Notes: generated by a model from the sequence alone, not told the origin. Numbered from the stretch's first letter, positions 7,776 through 17,568 are shown. The stretch is DNA of 64,000 bases from an uncultured Gammaproteobacteria bacterium (GCA_958295465.1 OY282353.1:2285001-2349000); one strand, 5' to 3'. Program-made: numbers and translations.

Positions 7776-8169
7776 AGACAGGACGGCAGGCATCGGATTC
7801 CGGCGCGGATCGATACGCCGGGCGCCCGCGCGTGATTCATCCCTGCTATCGTCGCCTTGCAGACAAGGAACCATCCGGAGACGGAATCCCGGATCGTTCG
7901 CAGACTGACCGATTTCCTCGCCGGGACCCCGGACGATACCCGCGGTTCGGGAAAATCGATTCTGGTAGAAGCCCACAGGGCCGGAATTCGCGAATAACGC
8001 CGAACGCCACGCCGCCGGCGTGTCTTCGTCGAGCCATTTGTCGGATGATGAACGGGAGCAGCGCGGCCGGCGTCGAGAGACGCCTCGGCCGCGCCCGGAG
8101 GCGTGATGATGGACGAAAGCGATGCTCCAGGTACCGGTGGGCGTCCCGGCAGTGTTCAGGGGGGTAGCA
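7776..8169. other. Intergenic stretch between the two NfeD genes
   Basis: 394 bp with no convincing coding frame, IS end or terminator. The only structure seen is a weak 7-bp inverted repeat at 8080-8104 (ACGCCTC/GAGGCGT) without a T-run. The last bases carry the ribosome site of the next gene. Confidence 0.5.
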
Positions 8170-8712
8170 ATGGATAGCCTCGGCCTCCCGGCGTCGGCCG
8201 GCGTCGACTGGCAGGCCCTGTGGCTCGCGCTCGGACTGCTCGGCCTCGCCGTCGCATTGCTGGTCCTGGAGCTCTTCGTGGTGTCGTTCGGGATATTGCT
8301 CGTCGCCTCGATCGCGTCGGCCGCCGCCTCGATCCACTACGCGTTCGTCGCGAGCGATGCGACGGGCTGGGCGATGACGGTGGTCGTGCCGGTCCTCGCG
8401 CTGGTGCTGGCGCGCTGGGGGCTCGCGCGCATCCGCAGGTCGCGCCGGCTGGTGACGCAGAGCGAAATCACCGCCGAAGCGGGTTATCATCACCACGCCG
8501 AGAAGGTCGGCGTGCATCCCGGCGCGGTCGGGATCATGGTGACCCCGGCGAGGCCGTCGGGGCGGGCGCGCTTCGACGGCGGGGAGTGCGACGTGCAGGC
8601 GCAGAGCGGCAGTCTCGCGCGCGGCGCGAAGGTGGTAGCGTTGCGCATCGACGGTCCTATCGTGTTCGTCGCGCCGGCAGCGGAGGGCGAACCACACGAC
8701 ATCACCTCATGA
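8170..8712 (+). CDS. Short-form NfeD family protein
   Basis: 180 residues. Three membrane segments (about 18-40, 44-60, 62-80) are followed by a soluble beta-rich C-terminal domain with GVHPGAVGIMVTPARPSGRARF and SGSLARGAKVVALRIDG, the OB-fold pattern of NfeD proteins. There is no protease domain. An upstream in-frame start at 8122 exists, but ATG 8170 is preceded by AGGGGGGTAGCA and gives a normal N-terminus, so I use it. It lies 19 bp before floA. Short NfeD plus flotillin is a widespread pair that builds membrane microdomains; this role is known from the family, not shown here. Confidence 0.85.
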   Translation: MDSLGLPASAGVDWQALWLALGLLGLAVALLVLELFVVSFGILLVASIASAAASIHYAFVASDATGWAMTVVVPVLALVLARWGLARIRRSRRLVTQSEITAEAGYHHHAEKVGVHPGAVGIMVTPARPSGRARFDGGECDVQAQSGSLARGAKVVALRIDGPIVFVAPAAEGEPHDITS

Positions 8713-8731
8713 CTTGGGGAGGTAAGGCGGC

Positions 8732-9739
8732 ATGTCCTTCGATCTCATCATCCTGTTCATCATCGGCGTCATCGCGATCCTGATCTTCGGGTTCATCTGG
8801 AGTGCGTTCTGGCTGTGGTGGCAATCCATCCTCTCCAACGCTCCCGTGAGCCTGCTCCAGATCATCTTCATGCGCTTTCGCAAGGTGAATCCTTCGGTCA
8901 TCGTGACGGTGCGGGTCACCGCGAAGAAGGCGGGCATCGACATCTCCGGCGACCAGCTCGAAGCCCACTACCTCGCCGGCGGCAACGTCGCGCGCGTCGT
9001 GCAGGCGCTCATCTCCGCGAGCAAGGCGAACATCACGCTCGACTACGACCGCGCCTGCGCCATCGATCTCGCCGGGCGCGACGTGCAGGAGGCGGTCGGC
9101 ACCTCGGTCAACCCGAAGGTCATCGACGTGCCCTCGGGGCAGATGGCGCGAAACACCATCGACGGCATCGCCGGCGACGGCATCCAGCTCAAGGTGAAGG
9201 CGCGGGTCACGGTGCGCACCAACCTCGACCGCCTCGTCGGCGGCGCGACCGAGGAGACCATCGTCGCCCGTGTCGGCGAGGGCATCGTCACCACCATCGG
9301 CTCGTCGCAGAACCACATGGCGGTGCTCGAGAACCCCGACCGCATCTCCAAGGTCGTGCTGGAGCGTGGCCTCGACTCCGGCACCGCGTTCGAGATCCTC
9401 TCGATCGACATCGCCGACGTCGACGTCGGCGACAACATCGGGGCGCGGCTCAAGATCGACCAGGCCGAAGCGGAGAAGCAGGTCGCCCAGGCCCAGGCCG
9501 AGCGCCAGCGCGCGCTGGCCGTCGCCCGCGAGCAGGAGATGGTGGCGCTGGTGCAGGAGAACCGCGCCAAGGTGGTCCTCGCCGAGGCCGAGGTGCCCAA
9601 GGCGATGGCGGAGGCGTTCCGGGCCGGCAACCTCGGGGTGATGGACTACTACAACATGCAGAACGTCATCTCCGACACCCGGATGCGCCGGAGCATCGCG
9701 GGTGAGGGCGACGACGCCGCGCCGTCCCACGAGGGCTGA
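8732..9739 (+). CDS. floA: Flotillin-like protein FloA
   Basis: 335-residue SPFH/flotillin-like membrane scaffold. One N-terminal hydrophobic hairpin (residues 4-27) is followed by the SPFH domain ([60 protein letters not shown]) and a helical Ala/Glu/Gln-rich segment near 245-300 ([20 protein letters not shown]) that mediates oligomerisation. The ending [19 protein letters not shown] is typical of the FloA/YqfA family. The start has GGAGGTAAGG upstream. It follows short NfeD and is co-directional with long NfeD. Family knowledge places it in lipid-raft-like domains at the inner membrane. Confidence 0.93.
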   Translation: MSFDLIILFIIGVIAILIFGFIWSAFWLWWQSILSNAPVSLLQIIFMRFRKVNPSVIVTVRVTAKKAGIDISGDQLEAHYLAGGNVARVVQALISASKANITLDYDRACAIDLAGRDVQEAVGTSVNPKVIDVPSGQMARNTIDGIAGDGIQLKVKARVTVRTNLDRLVGGATEETIVARVGEGIVTTIGSSQNHMAVLENPDRISKVVLERGLDSGTAFEILSIDIADVDVGDNIGARLKIDQAEAEKQVAQAQAERQRALAVAREQEMVALVQENRAKVVLAEAEVPKAMAEAFRAGNLGVMDYYNMQNVISDTRMRRSIAGEGDDAAPSHEG

Positions 9740-9888
9740 GGCGTGGTGGCGACGCTTGGCGAGCGGACCGGCAATCGCCGGCCGGGCGCCGCGCCGGGGC
9801 TGGCGCGGGCCGGAGAATGAACGGCGTTCACACGCCGGCGGCGGGCCATCGAGTGCGCGTGCATATCGAAGCCGGGGAGGGTTGAGGC

Positions 9889-10338
9889 ATGGCGGCATTT
9901 TCAGACCTGCTGCAGCGGATCGTCCGCGACCTGGAGCAGGCGGGCGGGCAGCAGCCCGGCGACGATCTGCGGGCCCGGCTGGGATACGGCACCGGGGACG
10001 ATGTGGATGACGTAGACGACGTGGACGACGTGGACGAGCCGGAGCCGGGGGCGGAGAGGGCACGAAGGTCGACGGCGGTACGAGAGCCGGAGACGGTGTG
10101 GAAGCCGGTGACGGCACGGGGGCCGGTGGCGTCGCCGGCACCGGCGACATCGCGGGCGCCCCAGGCGTATCGGGCGTCGCCTCCCTCACCGACCACCCCG
10201 TCCCACCCCCATCCCTCTTCCGAATCCCTGCTATCGAAGCGCATCCGCGTGCGACTGCACGCGCCGGATGCGCTACGCGAGGCGTTCGTGATGAAAGAGC
10301 TCCTGGACAGGCCGCTGGGGCGGCGGCGTACAAGGTAA
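9889..10338 (+). CDS. Hypothetical protein downstream of floA with Asp/Val tandem repeat
   Basis: 149 residues starting at an ATG with GGGGAGGG upstream. The N-terminus is helical (MAAFSDLLQRIVRDLEQAG), followed by a run of DDV units encoded by a 9-base tandem repeat (GACGTGGAC type, about 10000-10040). A Pro/Ala/Ser-rich linker and a basic C-terminus (RIRVRLHAPDALREAFVMKE) complete it. I recognise no family. The C-terminal segment looks better conserved in type than the middle. Position suggests an accessory protein of the NfeD-FloA operon. Confidence 0.65.
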   Translation: MAAFSDLLQRIVRDLEQAGGQQPGDDLRARLGYGTGDDVDDVDDVDDVDEPEPGAERARRSTAVREPETVWKPVTARGPVASPAPATSRAPQAYRASPPSPTTPSHPHPSSESLLSKRIRVRLHAPDALREAFVMKELLDRPLGRRRTR

Positions 10339-10419
10339 GGGGTCCCGAAGCCCTGACTTTCGACGCTCGGAGTGGGAGAGTGCTGCGCCTCCTTCCCGGA
10401 TGGACGGTTCGAGCGCATC

Positions 10420-10545
10420 CACCTCACTTCCGCACCTCCTGTAGCAGCTCCGTCCGTCTCATGGGTCACCTCCTCAAGGGACTCCATGAAACCGGACAAT
10501 CGACGTGCTACTACACCGGACAGACTACGTGCTCCTGACACCGTG
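10420..10545 (-). pseudogene. ISNCY-like element end and transposase N-terminus remnant
   Basis: The minus strand shows GAGGAGGTGACCC followed by ATG and the peptide MRRTELLQEVRK, the usual start of a family of IS transposases (MRRTEL-x-QE). It is closed by a TGA at once. Upstream, two partly repeated motifs (TGTCCGGTGTAGTAGCACG and a diverged copy) look like an IS terminal repeat. The rest of the element is missing. The remainder of the 10339-10631 gap holds nothing recognisable. Confidence 0.55.
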
Positions 10546-10631
10546 ACGAGTACGCCGAGCGGCTTCGCGGCACATGAGAGAAAGGGGTGGTTGCTCCCCT
10601 CAAGGAGGAGGGATCACGGCTGCACCACGTC

Positions 10632-12185
10632 TCACGCCGCGCGCTCCACCTCGAACGCCACCAGGTTGCGGGCATCCTTGCTGAACTCCACGGCAATCAG
10701 GTGGATCGGCTGCCCCAGGTGCCGGTACTTGTCCGCGTAGCGCCTCTCCTTCAACTGCGACATGGCTGCACCCTCCGGCTCCAGTTCCACCACCTTGAAC
10801 TCGAAGAGGTACACGTTGGCGTTGAAGCGCACCGCCATGTCCAGACGGCCCTGGCTCGTGCTGTCCTCCACCGTCACGTCCAGGCCCAGCCCCGCGAAGT
10901 AGGAGTAGAACACGCTCGCGTAGTAGCCCTCGAAGCGCGCGATGTCGTTGTTGGTGTACCACTGGTGGGGGATGCTGGCGTAGAAAGCGTGGAACAGCGT
11001 CTTCAGGCCCGCGAAGTCGTTGGCTTCGAGCAATTCGTAGAGCCGGATGCTGTTGGCCATCTGGCGCGTCGAATCCCCGGCCAGATGGCGCGACAGGCTG
11101 TCGTTGAGGCTCTGGCGCACTTCCTGGTTCGGATAGCCGAGACGGTACACCGTCCGGCCGCCGAGGCGCTTGTGGTCCCGGATCGTGAGGTAGCCGGTCT
11201 GGAACAGCAGGGCCTCGGTCGCCATGTCGTCCACGTCGAAGGTGGAGAGCAGGGCGTCGGTGCCGGCCATCCCTTCCAGTGCAAAGGAGCCCACCCCGCG
11301 CTTGACCAGCGTGTCGATCAGGAACGTCGGCGTGCCGGTCTCGAACCAGTGGGCGGCGAACTTGCGGCTGCGGAAGAGCAACAGGATGTCGAAGGGGTTG
11401 TAGACCTTCTCCCCGCCCAGCCAGCCGTAGCCGTTGTACCAGCGGCGGATCTCGTCGCGGTCCAACCCCGGAAGCTCCGGCGCGAACACCGTGTCCAGGT
11501 CCGCGTCGGTGTAGCCGCAGATGGCCGAACAGCCGGGGTCCAGGGTGATGTCGGTGAGGTTGTTGAGGCCGGAGAACAGGCTGACCTTGGAGAACTTGCT
11601 GACCCCGGTGATGAACGTGAACCGGACGTGGGCATCGCTGTCCTTCACGACCGAATATACGCCGCGCAGGAAGTCCCGGTTCGCCCGGGCGACGTCCGGC
11701 ACGGCGAGCGCGTCCAGGATCGGCTTGTCGTACTCGTCCACCAGAACCGCCACCCGCTGCCCGGTCTCACGATGCAGCGCCGCGAGCAGCGCGGTGAAGC
11801 GTCCGGAGGCCGTGGCGTAGTCGGTGGCCACCTGCGCCTCGGCCTCGGCGGCGGCCAGCTTCTCCATGAAGCTCGCTTCCAGGAAACCCGGTTGCTTGAA
11901 ATCACCGGTGGCGAAGCTGAGCCGCAGCACGGGATGACGCACCGACCAGTCCCGGCGTTCGTGGATGGCCAGCCCCTCGAACAGCGCCTCGCTGCCCTCG
12001 AAGAACTCCTTCAGCGTGTCCAGGAACAGGCTCTTGCCGAAGCGCCGCGGGCGGGACAGGAAGTAGTGGGCGCCTTCCTCGACCAGCCGCCCGATGAAGG
12101 CGGTCTTGTCGACGTAATAGCAGCCCTCCTCGCGGATGGTGCGGAAGGTCTGGATGCCGATGGGCAGCTTGCGCTTGGAACTCAC
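10632..12185 (-). CDS. AAA-ATPase-like / PD-(D/E)XK nuclease-fold protein
   Basis: 517 residues of the widespread 'predicted AAA-ATPase' family (AAA-ATPase_like followed by a PD-(D/E)XK nuclease-superfamily domain). The opening PIGIQTFRTIREEGCYYVDK and the Walker A variant SRPRRFGKSLFLDTL (K51) are diagnostic. Walker B is in VAVLVDEYDKPILDAL near residue 150. The nuclease core lies near 465-480: GRLDMAVRF, then VYLFEFKVVE with the E-x-K pair. It starts at GTG 12185, is cytoplasmic, and is monocistronic with no obvious partner. Function in the cell is not established; such genes are mobile and often multi-copy. Confidence 0.9.
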   Translation of the reverse strand: MSSKRKLPIGIQTFRTIREEGCYYVDKTAFIGRLVEEGAHYFLSRPRRFGKSLFLDTLKEFFEGSEALFEGLAIHERRDWSVRHPVLRLSFATGDFKQPGFLEASFMEKLAAAEAEAQVATDYATASGRFTALLAALHRETGQRVAVLVDEYDKPILDALAVPDVARANRDFLRGVYSVVKDSDAHVRFTFITGVSKFSKVSLFSGLNNLTDITLDPGCSAICGYTDADLDTVFAPELPGLDRDEIRRWYNGYGWLGGEKVYNPFDILLLFRSRKFAAHWFETGTPTFLIDTLVKRGVGSFALEGMAGTDALLSTFDVDDMATEALLFQTGYLTIRDHKRLGGRTVYRLGYPNQEVRQSLNDSLSRHLAGDSTRQMANSIRLYELLEANDFAGLKTLFHAFYASIPHQWYTNNDIARFEGYYASVFYSYFAGLGLDVTVEDSTSQGRLDMAVRFNANVYLFEFKVVELEPEGAAMSQLKERRYADKYRHLGQPIHLIAVEFSKDARNLVAFEVERAA

Positions 12186-12409
12186 GGGTACAGCTTACCG
12201 CACCGGCAGCCGGACCGGTCGATCGATGGACGCTACTCGATACCGTGGCAAGCCGACAGCCTTCAACGACAGGCTGGCGCGACCTGTCGGGAAATCACAG
12301 TGTGCGCAGACCGCGATTGACGTGATGCGCTCGTGAAAGCAAAGTGGATCTCGTCACCCCCTGCTCGAAATATCCGACTCGCCAACAACCGCCAGGAGGA
12401 CGAATCCCG

Positions 12410-13165
12410 ATGACACAGGATCGCCGAAGACAAGCCGAACAACTGACGCAAGCGCTGGAGCTGTCCCTGCCGCCCATCGCGATGGCCTTGTGCGAGGCCG
12501 TGCCGGAGGGCGTCCCCGAGTTCGACGGCTCGGTTCCGGCCGGATGCGTGTTCTGGCAGGAGGCCGCCGGACGCACGTTCGCCACCTCGGCGGGACATCA
12601 CGCCCTGTGCTCCATCGGCATCCACACCCACCACTTTTCCCAGGCCCCGGCCTCGCAGCCGGAGGAGCTGCGAGCCTCCCTGGAAGCCATGATGGGGCTC
12701 GACTACGTGCGCGAGGACGAAGTCGCGGCCATCCCGGTCGTGCAGCACGAGGTGAAGCACGCGCTCTACGGGCCGCTCGCCGACTTCCCGGCAGATCCCG
12801 ATCTGGTCCTGCTGTTCGCCCATGCCCGACAGGGGCTCGTGCTGAGCGAGGCGGTGGGGCGGGTCGATGGCGGTCAACCGCCGGCGATGGGCCGCCCTGC
12901 CTGCGCGATCGTCCCGGGAGCGCTCAATCACGGAGCCGCGGCCATGAGCCTGGGCTGCTGCGGCGCGCGGGCCTATCTTGATGTGCTGTCCGACGACGTG
13001 GCCCTGTGGGCGCTGCCGGGGAGCAAGCTCGATCGATACTGCGAGCAGATTGCCGCGTTCGCCCAGGCCAACAGGACCCTGGCGATGTTCCACGAGCGCC
13101 GGAGGGCGGACGTCGAATCGGGCGGGCGGCCGACCGTCCGGGAGTCCCTCCAGCGGCTCTCGTAG
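12410..13165 (+). CDS. DUF169 domain-containing protein
   Basis: 251 residues. The start at ATG 12410 is set by CCAGGAGGACG just upstream. It resembles DUF169 proteins: LELSLPPIAMALCEAVPEG, then ACVFWQEA-type and HHALCSIGIHTH segments rich in Cys/His, a central LYGPLADFPADPDLVLLFA, and the C-terminal SLGCCGARAYLDV. The Cys and His residues may bind metal, but no function is established for the family. It precedes the TRAP transporter genes by 69 bp on the same strand, so they may be co-transcribed. Confidence 0.75.
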   Translation: MTQDRRRQAEQLTQALELSLPPIAMALCEAVPEGVPEFDGSVPAGCVFWQEAAGRTFATSAGHHALCSIGIHTHHFSQAPASQPEELRASLEAMMGLDYVREDEVAAIPVVQHEVKHALYGPLADFPADPDLVLLFAHARQGLVLSEAVGRVDGGQPPAMGRPACAIVPGALNHGAAAMSLGCCGARAYLDVLSDDVALWALPGSKLDRYCEQIAAFAQANRTLAMFHERRRADVESGGRPTVRESLQRLS

Positions 13166-13234
13166 CGTGGGAACGGACCCCGGCCCGGCCCGTGGCCGCC
13201 GCCGGGCTCGCTGACGAACGCCGGCGCTCGAGCC

Positions 13235-13741
13235 ATGCCGAACGCCGTCAGGACCTACGTGCGCTACGTCGACGCGGTCAACCGCAGGGTCGGCCGCTTC
13301 GCGATGTACCTGATCTTCGCGATGGCGGCCATCCTGCTCTGGTCGTCCGTCTCGAAGACCTTCTTCCTGCCGTCTCTCTGGACCCTGGAGATGGCGCAGT
13401 TCGCCATGGTCGCCTACTACCTGCTCGGCGGCCCGTACTCCATGCAGCTCGACAACCACGTGCGCATGGACCTCCTCTACGGGGCCTGGTCGCCGCGCAC
13501 CCGGACATGGGTGGACTCGTTCACCATCGTGTTCCTGCTCGTGTACCTGGTGCTGCTGCTCTACGGCGGCTTCTCCAGCACCCAGTACGCGCTGGAGTAC
13601 GGCGAGCGCAGCTACTCCTCCTGGCGCCCGTACATGGCGCCGATCAAGATCGTCGCCTGCATCGGCATCTTCCTGATGCTGCTCCAGGCGTTCGCGGTGC
13701 TGTTCAGGGACGTCGCGAAGCTCCGGGGCGAGGAGCTCTGA
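13235..13741 (+). CDS. TRAP transporter small permease (DctQ family)
   Basis: 168 residues with four predicted membrane helices (about 22-42, 50-72, 92-112, 132-152), the architecture and length of DctQ subunits. MYLIFAMAAILLWSSVSKTFFLPSLWTLEMAQFAM carries the usual W/EMAQ-type region. It is followed 9 bp later by the large permease. Together with the downstream binding protein it would form a Na+- or H+-driven importer for an organic anion. Confidence 0.88.
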   Translation: MPNAVRTYVRYVDAVNRRVGRFAMYLIFAMAAILLWSSVSKTFFLPSLWTLEMAQFAMVAYYLLGGPYSMQLDNHVRMDLLYGAWSPRTRTWVDSFTIVFLLVYLVLLLYGGFSSTQYALEYGERSYSSWRPYMAPIKIVACIGIFLMLLQAFAVLFRDVAKLRGEEL

Positions 13742-13750
13742 GGATCCCCG

Positions 13751-15073
13751 ATGAGCTACGAGATGATCGCGCTGCTGATGTTCGCCTCGATGATGCTGAT
13801 GCTCATCACCGGGCAGCGGGTCTTCGCCGCGATCGGCTCGGTGGCGGTCATCTCGGCGCTCCTGCTGTGGGGCGACGGCGGCAGCGAGATGGCCTTCTCG
13901 GCCGCGATGAAGCTGATGAAGTGGTATCCGCTGCTCACCCTGCCGATGTTCATCTACATGGGCTTCATGCTCTCCGAATCCGGCATCGCCGACGATCTCT
14001 ACCGGATGTTCCACGTATGGTTCGGGCCGGTGCGCGGGGGGCTGGCGATCGGCACCATCGGGGTGATGGTGGTGGTTTCGGCGATGAACGGCCTCAGCGT
14101 CGCCGGCATGGCCATCGGCGCGACCATCGCGCTCCCCGAGCTGCTGCGCCGCGGGTACGACAAGATCATGGTCACCGGGGTCATCCAGGCCGGCAGCTCG
14201 CTCGGGATCCTGGTGCCGCCGAGCGTGGTGCTGGTGCTCTACGGCATGATCGCCCGCCAGCCGGTGGGGCAGCTCTGGCTGGCCGGGGCCATTCCCGGCC
14301 TGATGATGGCGGTGCTGTTCATCGTCTACATCGCGGTGCGCTGCCGGCTCCAGCCCCACCTCGGCCCGGTGCTCCCGAGGGAGGAGCGCCAGGTCCCGCT
14401 CGGCGAGAAGATGAAGCTGCTCAGGGCCGGGATCCTGCCGTTCCTCATCTTCTTCTCCATGACGGGGCTGTTCCTCATGGGCTACACGAGCCTGGTCGAG
14501 AGCTCCGCGGTGGGCGCGGTCGGCGCGACCCTCGCGGCGCTCTTCAGGGGCCGGCTCAGCGCGAAGGTCATGGAAGCGACGATGCACAAGACCCTCGGGG
14601 TGAGCTGCATGTTCATGTGGATCATCCTCGCCGCGCTCTGTTTCGGCGCGGTGTTCGACGGGCTGGGCGCGGTACGCGCGATCGAGGGCTTCTTCCTCGA
14701 ACGGCTCGGGCTCGGCCCCTGGCAGGTGCTGATCCTGATGCAGCTCTCGTTCCTGCTGATGGGCACCTTTCTCGACGACACCGCGATGCTGGTGATCGTC
14801 GCGCCGCTCTACGTGCCGCTCGTCAAGGTCCTGGGCTTCGACCTCATCTGGTACGGGGTGCTCTACACCATCACCTGCCAGATCGCCTACATGACGCCGC
14901 CCTTCGGCTACAACCTGTTCCTGATGCGGGCGATGGCGCCGCCAGAAATCGGACTCGGCGACATCTACCGCTCCATCATCCCCTTCGTCCTGGTCATGAC
15001 CCTCGCCCTGGCCCTGGTGATGATCTTCCCGCAGCTCGCGCTGTGGCTGCCGGAGCAGCATTACGGGAAGTGA
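13751..15073 (+). CDS. TRAP transporter large permease (DctM family)
   Basis: 440 residues, about 12 membrane segments, matching DctM. Recognisable are LPMFIYMGFMLSESGIADDLY, the Gly-rich AMNGLSVAGMAIGATIALPE, the conserved GSSLGILVPPSVVLVLYGM, and TFLDDTAMLVIVAPLYVPL in the second half. It begins ten bases after the DctQ gene with GAGG before the ATG. It forms the ion-coupled channel with DctQ in the inner membrane. Substrate is not readable from the permease. Confidence 0.92.
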   Translation: MSYEMIALLMFASMMLMLITGQRVFAAIGSVAVISALLLWGDGGSEMAFSAAMKLMKWYPLLTLPMFIYMGFMLSESGIADDLYRMFHVWFGPVRGGLAIGTIGVMVVVSAMNGLSVAGMAIGATIALPELLRRGYDKIMVTGVIQAGSSLGILVPPSVVLVLYGMIARQPVGQLWLAGAIPGLMMAVLFIVYIAVRCRLQPHLGPVLPREERQVPLGEKMKLLRAGILPFLIFFSMTGLFLMGYTSLVESSAVGAVGATLAALFRGRLSAKVMEATMHKTLGVSCMFMWIILAALCFGAVFDGLGAVRAIEGFFLERLGLGPWQVLILMQLSFLLMGTFLDDTAMLVIVAPLYVPLVKVLGFDLIWYGVLYTITCQIAYMTPPFGYNLFLMRAMAPPEIGLGDIYRSIIPFVLVMTLALALVMIFPQLALWLPEQHYGK

Positions 15074-15239
15074 GGACCGGCGACGGGCGGAGAGGACGAG
15101 ACATGGACGAGGCGCACGCGGGCGATCCCGCACGAGGGACGGTTCATCCATCCCGTCGTTTCATGACCGGAGATAGAGAGCGAAGCGGTAGCGCTCGACA
15201 CCCACCGTTGATTCCACGACAGAGAAGGAGACCTGGAAG

Positions 15240-16292
15240 ATGACCAGCAGACGCAGCTTTCTGAAGAAGGCAGGCATGGCAGGCGCCGCGGGCGCGGCGA
15301 CCATCGCGGCCCCGGCGGTCCACGCGCAGTCGAAGACGAAGATCAAGTGGCGGCTCCAGACCTACGCGGGTCCCGCGCTCGCGGAGCACGTCATCAAGCC
15401 CTCCATCGACTCGTTCAACAAGGTGGCGAACGGCGAGATGGAGATCGAGCTCTACTTCGCCGACCAGCTCGTGCCCACCGGCGAGCTGTTCCGCGCCATG
15501 CAGCGCGGCACCATCGACGCGGTGCAGTCGGACGACGATTCGATCGCCGCCCCGGTGGACATTTCCGTGTTCGGCGGCTACTTCCCGTTCGCCACCCGGT
15601 ACAGCCTCGACGTGCCGGCGCTGTTCCACCAGTGGGGGCTGAACGAGATCTGGGCGGAAGCCTACGGCGAGATCGAGGGCGTCACCTGGCTCTCCGCCGG
15701 CGCCTGGGACCCCTGCCACTTCAACACCGTCAACCCCATTCGCAGCCTCGAGGATCTCAAGGGCCTGCGGGTGTTCACCTTCCCCACCGCGGGCCGCTTC
15801 CTGTCGCGCTTCGGGGTGGTGCCGGTGACCCTGCCTTGGGAGGACATCGAGGTCGCGGTGCAGACCGGAGAGCTCGACGGCATCGCCTGGTCCGGCATCA
15901 CCGAGGACTACACGGTGGGCTGGGCCGACGTCACCAACTACTTCCTCACCAACAACATCTCGGGCGCCTGGTGCGGTTCGTACTTCGCCAACTCCGGGAA
16001 GTGGGACGCCCTGCCCGCGCATCTCCAGGAGCTGTTCCGGCTGTGCATGGACAGCTCGCACTACTACCGCCAGTACTGGTACTGGGGCGGCGAGGCGAAG
16101 CTGCGGGTGGACGGCACCAAGCTGGAGCTGACCTCCATTCCGGATGAGGAATGGGCGACGGTGGAGGCCGAAGCGGTCAAGTTCTGGGACGAGATCGCGG
16201 CCGAGACGCCGCGCACCGCCAAGGTGGTCGGCATCCTGAGAGCGTACAACGCGGCCATGGCCAAGGCCGGACGGCCGTATCGCTACACCTGA
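15240..16292 (+). CDS. TRAP transporter substrate-binding protein (DctP family)
   Basis: 350 residues with a Tat signal (RRSFLKKAGMAGAAGAA, cleavage after AVHAQ), so it is exported folded to the periplasm. The DctP fold is supported by VRVFTFPTAGRFLSR-type segments, VQTGELDGIAWSG and the Trp/Tyr-rich ligand region (HYYRQYWYWGGEAKL). GAAGGAGACC precedes the ATG. A 166-bp gap separates it from the permease; in many TRAP operons the binding protein is expressed at higher level. Neighbouring sulfonate and betaine genes make an organic acid or sulfonate ligand plausible, but this is inference. Confidence 0.9.
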   Translation: MTSRRSFLKKAGMAGAAGAATIAAPAVHAQSKTKIKWRLQTYAGPALAEHVIKPSIDSFNKVANGEMEIELYFADQLVPTGELFRAMQRGTIDAVQSDDDSIAAPVDISVFGGYFPFATRYSLDVPALFHQWGLNEIWAEAYGEIEGVTWLSAGAWDPCHFNTVNPIRSLEDLKGLRVFTFPTAGRFLSRFGVVPVTLPWEDIEVAVQTGELDGIAWSGITEDYTVGWADVTNYFLTNNISGAWCGSYFANSGKWDALPAHLQELFRLCMDSSHYYRQYWYWGGEAKLRVDGTKLELTSIPDEEWATVEAEAVKFWDEIAAETPRTAKVVGILRAYNAAMAKAGRPYRYT

Positions 16293-16547
16293 ACGGACAC
16301 CGGCCATGGCCCGGGTGCCGCCCGGGCCATGGCCGTGAGGTCCGCGGTCCCCCACCTCGCCCGACCGGGCCGATCAGGCGATCGCATTCCGGCCGGCTCG
16401 CGTGAAGTCCGCCGACCCGACCCGCTGGCAGCACCCGCCTCCTCTATCCGGGACCGCGGCGTGCATCGCCTCCCGGGCCCCGGTGGGCGGATGTTCGGCC
16501 GGGTCACGCCGGCCCCCGGCAACGAAGTCCGGCCGGCCATGCTCCTA

Positions 16548-16576
16548 TTGACACACCTATCCCTCCCGCATAGCGT
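16548..16576 (+). promoter_or_regulatory. Likely sigma70-type promoter for the betaine transporter operon
   Basis: TTGACA at 16548-16553 and TAGCGT at 16571-16576 are separated by 17 bp, 34 bp before the ATG of the binding protein. The -35 is perfect, the -10 weak. The remainder of the 16293-16609 gap is GC-rich and shows no other feature. Confidence 0.55.
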
Positions 16577-16609
16577 TCCGAGTGCATCACACACCAATTG
16601 GGGGACGAC

Positions 16610-17557
16610 ATGAACATTCTGAAGAAGGCGATGGCCGGCGCCTTGGTCACCGCCGCTTCGATGGCCGGGGCATGGGCGGATTCCGGCGACCCGATCAAGA
16701 TCCCGGTCAACGAATGGACCGGACAGCACATCTCGGCCCACATCACCGGTACCTTGCTGCAGAAGGCCGGTTACACCGTCGAGTACGTCACCGCCGGCGC
16801 CGTGCCGCAGTTCGCGGCGATCGCCCAGGGCGATCTGCACGCGCAGCCCGAGGTCTGGACCAACAACGTCGGCGACATCTACCCCAAGGCGGTGGAGAGC
16901 GGCGACATCGTCGTGCTCGGCTCGCTCGGCCTGAGCCCCCAGGAAGGCTGGATCTATCCACCCTACATGAACGAGAAGTGTCCGGGCCTGCCGAGCTACC
17001 AGGCGCTCTACGACTGCGCTCAGGCGTTCGCCGCCGCGGACACCTTCCCGAAGGGGCGCCTGATCACCTACCCGGCCGACTGGGGAACGCGCTCGAAGGA
17101 CGTGGTCGCCCAGATCGACGTCCCGTTCGAGCCGGTGGCCGGGGGTTCCGAGGGCGCGATGATCGCCGAGCTGAAGAGCGCGGTGGCGTCCGGACAGCCC
17201 ATCCTCATGATGTTCTGGCAGCCGCACTGGCTCTTCGCGGAGCTCGATTTCGACTGGGTGGCCTGGGATCCGGCCGAAGGCGAGTGCATCGAGGAGTCGG
17301 GCCAGTCGAGGGGTTCCGCCTGCGGCTTCCAGCAGGCGTCGATCGACAAGATCGTGAACAAGGATTTCGCAGCGAAGTGGCCGGGCGCCTACAAGCTGCT
17401 CGACGTCCTTTCCATCGACAACGCCACCATGAACGCGCTGATGCTCGAGGTCGACAACAAGGGCCGCGACCTCGAAGAGGTAGTCGCCGAGTGGGTCGCA
17501 GGCAACGAGGCGACGTGGCGGCCCTGGATCGAGGCCGCGATGGCCGCCAGGAGCTGA
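16610..17557 (+). CDS. Glycine betaine/proline-type ABC transporter substrate-binding protein (ProX/OpuAC family)
   Basis: 315 residues from ATG 16610 (GGGGGACG upstream). A Sec signal peptide ends after GAWADS. The OpuAC fold is indicated by KIPVNEWTGQHISAHITG, the sequence QPEVWTNNV, LITYPADWGTRSKD, and MMFWQPHWLFAELDFDWV, whose Trp residues can form the aromatic cage for quaternary ammonium ligands. Four Cys residues (CPGLP, DCAQ, ECIEE, ACGF) are positioned to form two disulfides. It is the first gene of the operon and is followed by a terminator hairpin, so it should be more abundant than the membrane parts. Glycine betaine, proline betaine or a related compound is the likely ligand. Confidence 0.88.
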   Translation: MNILKKAMAGALVTAASMAGAWADSGDPIKIPVNEWTGQHISAHITGTLLQKAGYTVEYVTAGAVPQFAAIAQGDLHAQPEVWTNNVGDIYPKAVESGDIVVLGSLGLSPQEGWIYPPYMNEKCPGLPSYQALYDCAQAFAAADTFPKGRLITYPADWGTRSKDVVAQIDVPFEPVAGGSEGAMIAELKSAVASGQPILMMFWQPHWLFAELDFDWVAWDPAEGECIEESGQSRGSACGFQQASIDKIVNKDFAAKWPGAYKLLDVLSIDNATMNALMLEVDNKGRDLEEVVAEWVAGNEATWRPWIEAAMAARS

Positions 17558-17568
17558 TGGTCCGGGCG

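Noticed and set aside
9828..10541. Minus-strand 237-codon frame over the gene after floA
   Set aside because: Antisense and low complexity; only the short MRRTELLQEVRK remnant near 10460, in another frame, matches a real family.
10632..12185. Antiphage defence gene
   Set aside because: The AAA-ATPase/PD-(D/E)XK protein has no neighbouring defence genes, and its family has no settled role in defence, so the claim is not supported.
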